Shown here piece by piece: positions 5,501-6,513 of a stretch of DNA of 6,513 nt. The notes below the pieces were generated by a model. It worked only from the letters and a program-made list of their open reading frames with translations. It was not told where the DNA came from and did no database searches. Positions within the stretch are counted from its first letter, which is position 1. Each line of letters starts with the position of its first letter. Origin of the DNA: Desulfovibrio sp. (lineage in GTDB: Bacteria > Desulfobacterota > Desulfovibrionia > Desulfovibrionales > Desulfovibrionaceae); assembly GCA_014804865.1 (NCBI GenBank), contig JAAUYY010000040.1:2994-9506 (forward strand), in the 5' to 3' direction. The translations under genes were made by a program, and so were the position numbers.

Positions 5501-6513
5501 CTACTGTTTCTCCGGCGTCATATCAGTCAGGAGAATGGTCTGGGTCGGATAGGCTCCGGCTATTTTTTCCTGGTTTTCCCTTTCCTGAATGGCGAGATTA
5601 ACTTCCATCTGGGTAGTCATGAACGCGTTCAAACCGCCTCCCTCTTCCCTTACCTTGTAAATAAGCTGAAACAGGTAATTGGCCGTTCCAAAACTTGTCA
5701 TGCAACATCTCTCGTATCTGCATTGGGGGAAAGAGTTCACAACCTCTTTTATTATATCCGGGAATTTCCGCACTGTTTCCATCGGGGTCGCGTAGGCGAC
5801 GCCAAGCACGATCTCTACCTCTCTCTCCGCTATGTCTCCCTGATTCGTTAGCGTCGCGCTGGTTATTTCCGCGTTGGGGCACACAATGAGATCCCCTTCG
5901 AGACTCATCAATCTAGTATTTTTCGGCCCCACGTAGATAACATTCCCGGATTTTCCCGTTGAGAGGATAATAAAGTCTCCGATTACAAACGGCTTGTCCA
6001 GCAAGATCACCAGATAGCCAAAAAAATCCTTGATAATGGTCTGGCCAGCCATGCCAACCGCCACGCCGACAATACCCAGGCCGGCTATGATCGTGGAAAC
6101 CTTGAAGCCAAGATTATCCAGTAAAAAAGTGGCGCCGACGGCCCAGATTATTCCATTAATGATAGGCAGAAGCGACCTCTCCTGAGAGTTCGCCAGATCG
6201 CGCCCTTTGCCCCTCAAATAGGTATCCATATAGAAGCGCGCCAGAATGGTAAGAAATCTTATGGCGGCGACGGTGCAAATAGTAGTAAAAATTACATCCA
6301 CCGCCGTATTGTAGATGGGGCCGATGACAAGCTGACGCAAGCCCCAGCCGCAGATCAGAAGCGTGACAAGCGCCATGGCGCTTCGCATAAGTTTATTAAA
6401 GTCCGTTACGTTAATCCTGGGTATTATCTTGCCAGGCTGTGAACTGGAATCGTAATTTTTCTCTACAATTTGTTTTTTTTGAGCGTACTTAAGAATATTC
6501 CTTTTAATTATCC
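5501..6513 (-). CDS. MscS-family mechanosensitive ion channel (N-terminus cut by window edge)
   Basis: An inner-membrane channel that releases solutes on hypo-osmotic shock. The frame has no stop up to the right edge, giving 336 visible residues; the true start lies outside. Hydrophobic segments fall at about 43-63, 70-92 and 113-132. The pore helix follows at about 137-172, with the Gly/Ala pattern IIAGLGIVGVAVGMAGQ, leading into LLDKPFVIGDFI (170-181). The beta domain contains GNVIYVGPKNTRLMSLEGD and then CPNAEITSATLTN (189-223). The C-terminal alpha/beta domain begins near REVEIVLGV and ends with the family's YPTQTILL (321-328). The first internal ATG (6388) falls at the beginning of a membrane helix and follows an in-frame polar stretch, so it is unlikely to be the real start. 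The visible N-terminal part (1-42) is Lys-rich and polar, a loop or tail before the first visible helix. The ion or osmolyte preference is unknown. Confidence 0.9.
   Translation of the reverse strand, partial: IIKRNILKYAQKKQIVEKNYDSSSQPGKIIPRINVTDFNKLMRSAMALVTLLICGWGLRQLVIGPIYNTAVDVIFTTICTVAAIRFLTILARFYMDTYLRGKGRDLANSQERSLLPIINGIIWAVGATFLLDNLGFKVSTIIAGLGIVGVAVGMAGQTIIKDFFGYLVILLDKPFVIGDFIILSTGKSGNVIYVGPKNTRLMSLEGDLIVCPNAEITSATLTNQGDIAEREVEIVLGVAYATPMETVRKFPDIIKEVVNSFPQCRYERCCMTSFGTANYLFQLIYKVREEGGGLNAFMTTQMEVNLAIQERENQEKIAGAYPTQTILLTDMTPEKQ

Noticed and set aside
1..6513. CRISPR arrays, insertion sequences, tRNAs, phage or toxin-antitoxin genes
   Set aside because: I looked for direct repeats, transposase motifs, tRNA folds and small paired genes and saw none.

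Overview
The window reads as a bacterial chromosome fragment of moderate-to-high GC. The best taxonomic clue is a periplasmic tetraheme cytochrome c3 whose second heme site is CX4CH and which keeps all eight expected axial histidines. That cytochrome type is typical of sulfate reducers and related Desulfobacterota ('Deltaproteobacteria'). A GlcD/GlcF-type 2-hydroxyacid dehydrogenase pair and an MtaD-type deaminase fit that guess, but nothing here fixes a genus.

Layout from left to right. Bases 1-914 (minus) hold an amidohydrolase of the MTA/SAH deaminase family, cut by the left edge. Bases 915-1084 separate it from a divergent gene, 1085-1504 (plus), for a secreted tetraheme cytochrome c3. 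Seven bases later, convergent, comes the end of a two-gene minus-strand operon: a GlcD-like FAD oxidase (4057-2735) followed, with a 4-base GTGA overlap, by a GlcF/LldF-like iron-sulfur protein (2738-1512). The cytochrome's intrinsic terminator lies inside the 3' end of the iron-sulfur gene. Upstream of the operon, on the same strand, is the small SRP RNA gene ffs (about 4257-4168) with a near-consensus sigma70 promoter and its own terminator. Divergent from ffs is a glycosyltransferase of the MJ1255/VC2487 type (4352-5413, plus), whose near-consensus promoter shares its -35 bases with the ffs promoter. Bases 5414-5500 carry no gene and no convincing terminator. Bases 5501-6513 (minus) hold most of an MscS-family mechanosensitive channel whose frame stays open through the right edge.

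Functionally this is mostly core metabolism and housekeeping: salvage or detoxification of S-adenosyl-methionine by-products, oxidation of a hydroxyacid with electrons passed through Fe-S clusters, periplasmic multiheme electron transfer, membrane-protein targeting, surface glycan synthesis and osmotic protection. I do not see a defence system, mobile element, CRISPR array or obvious new multi-gene system. The points most worth a second look are the divergent promoters sharing a -35 element, the iron-sulfur subunit whose second cysteine-rich domain has lost its CCG half, and the terminator embedded in an opposing coding sequence.
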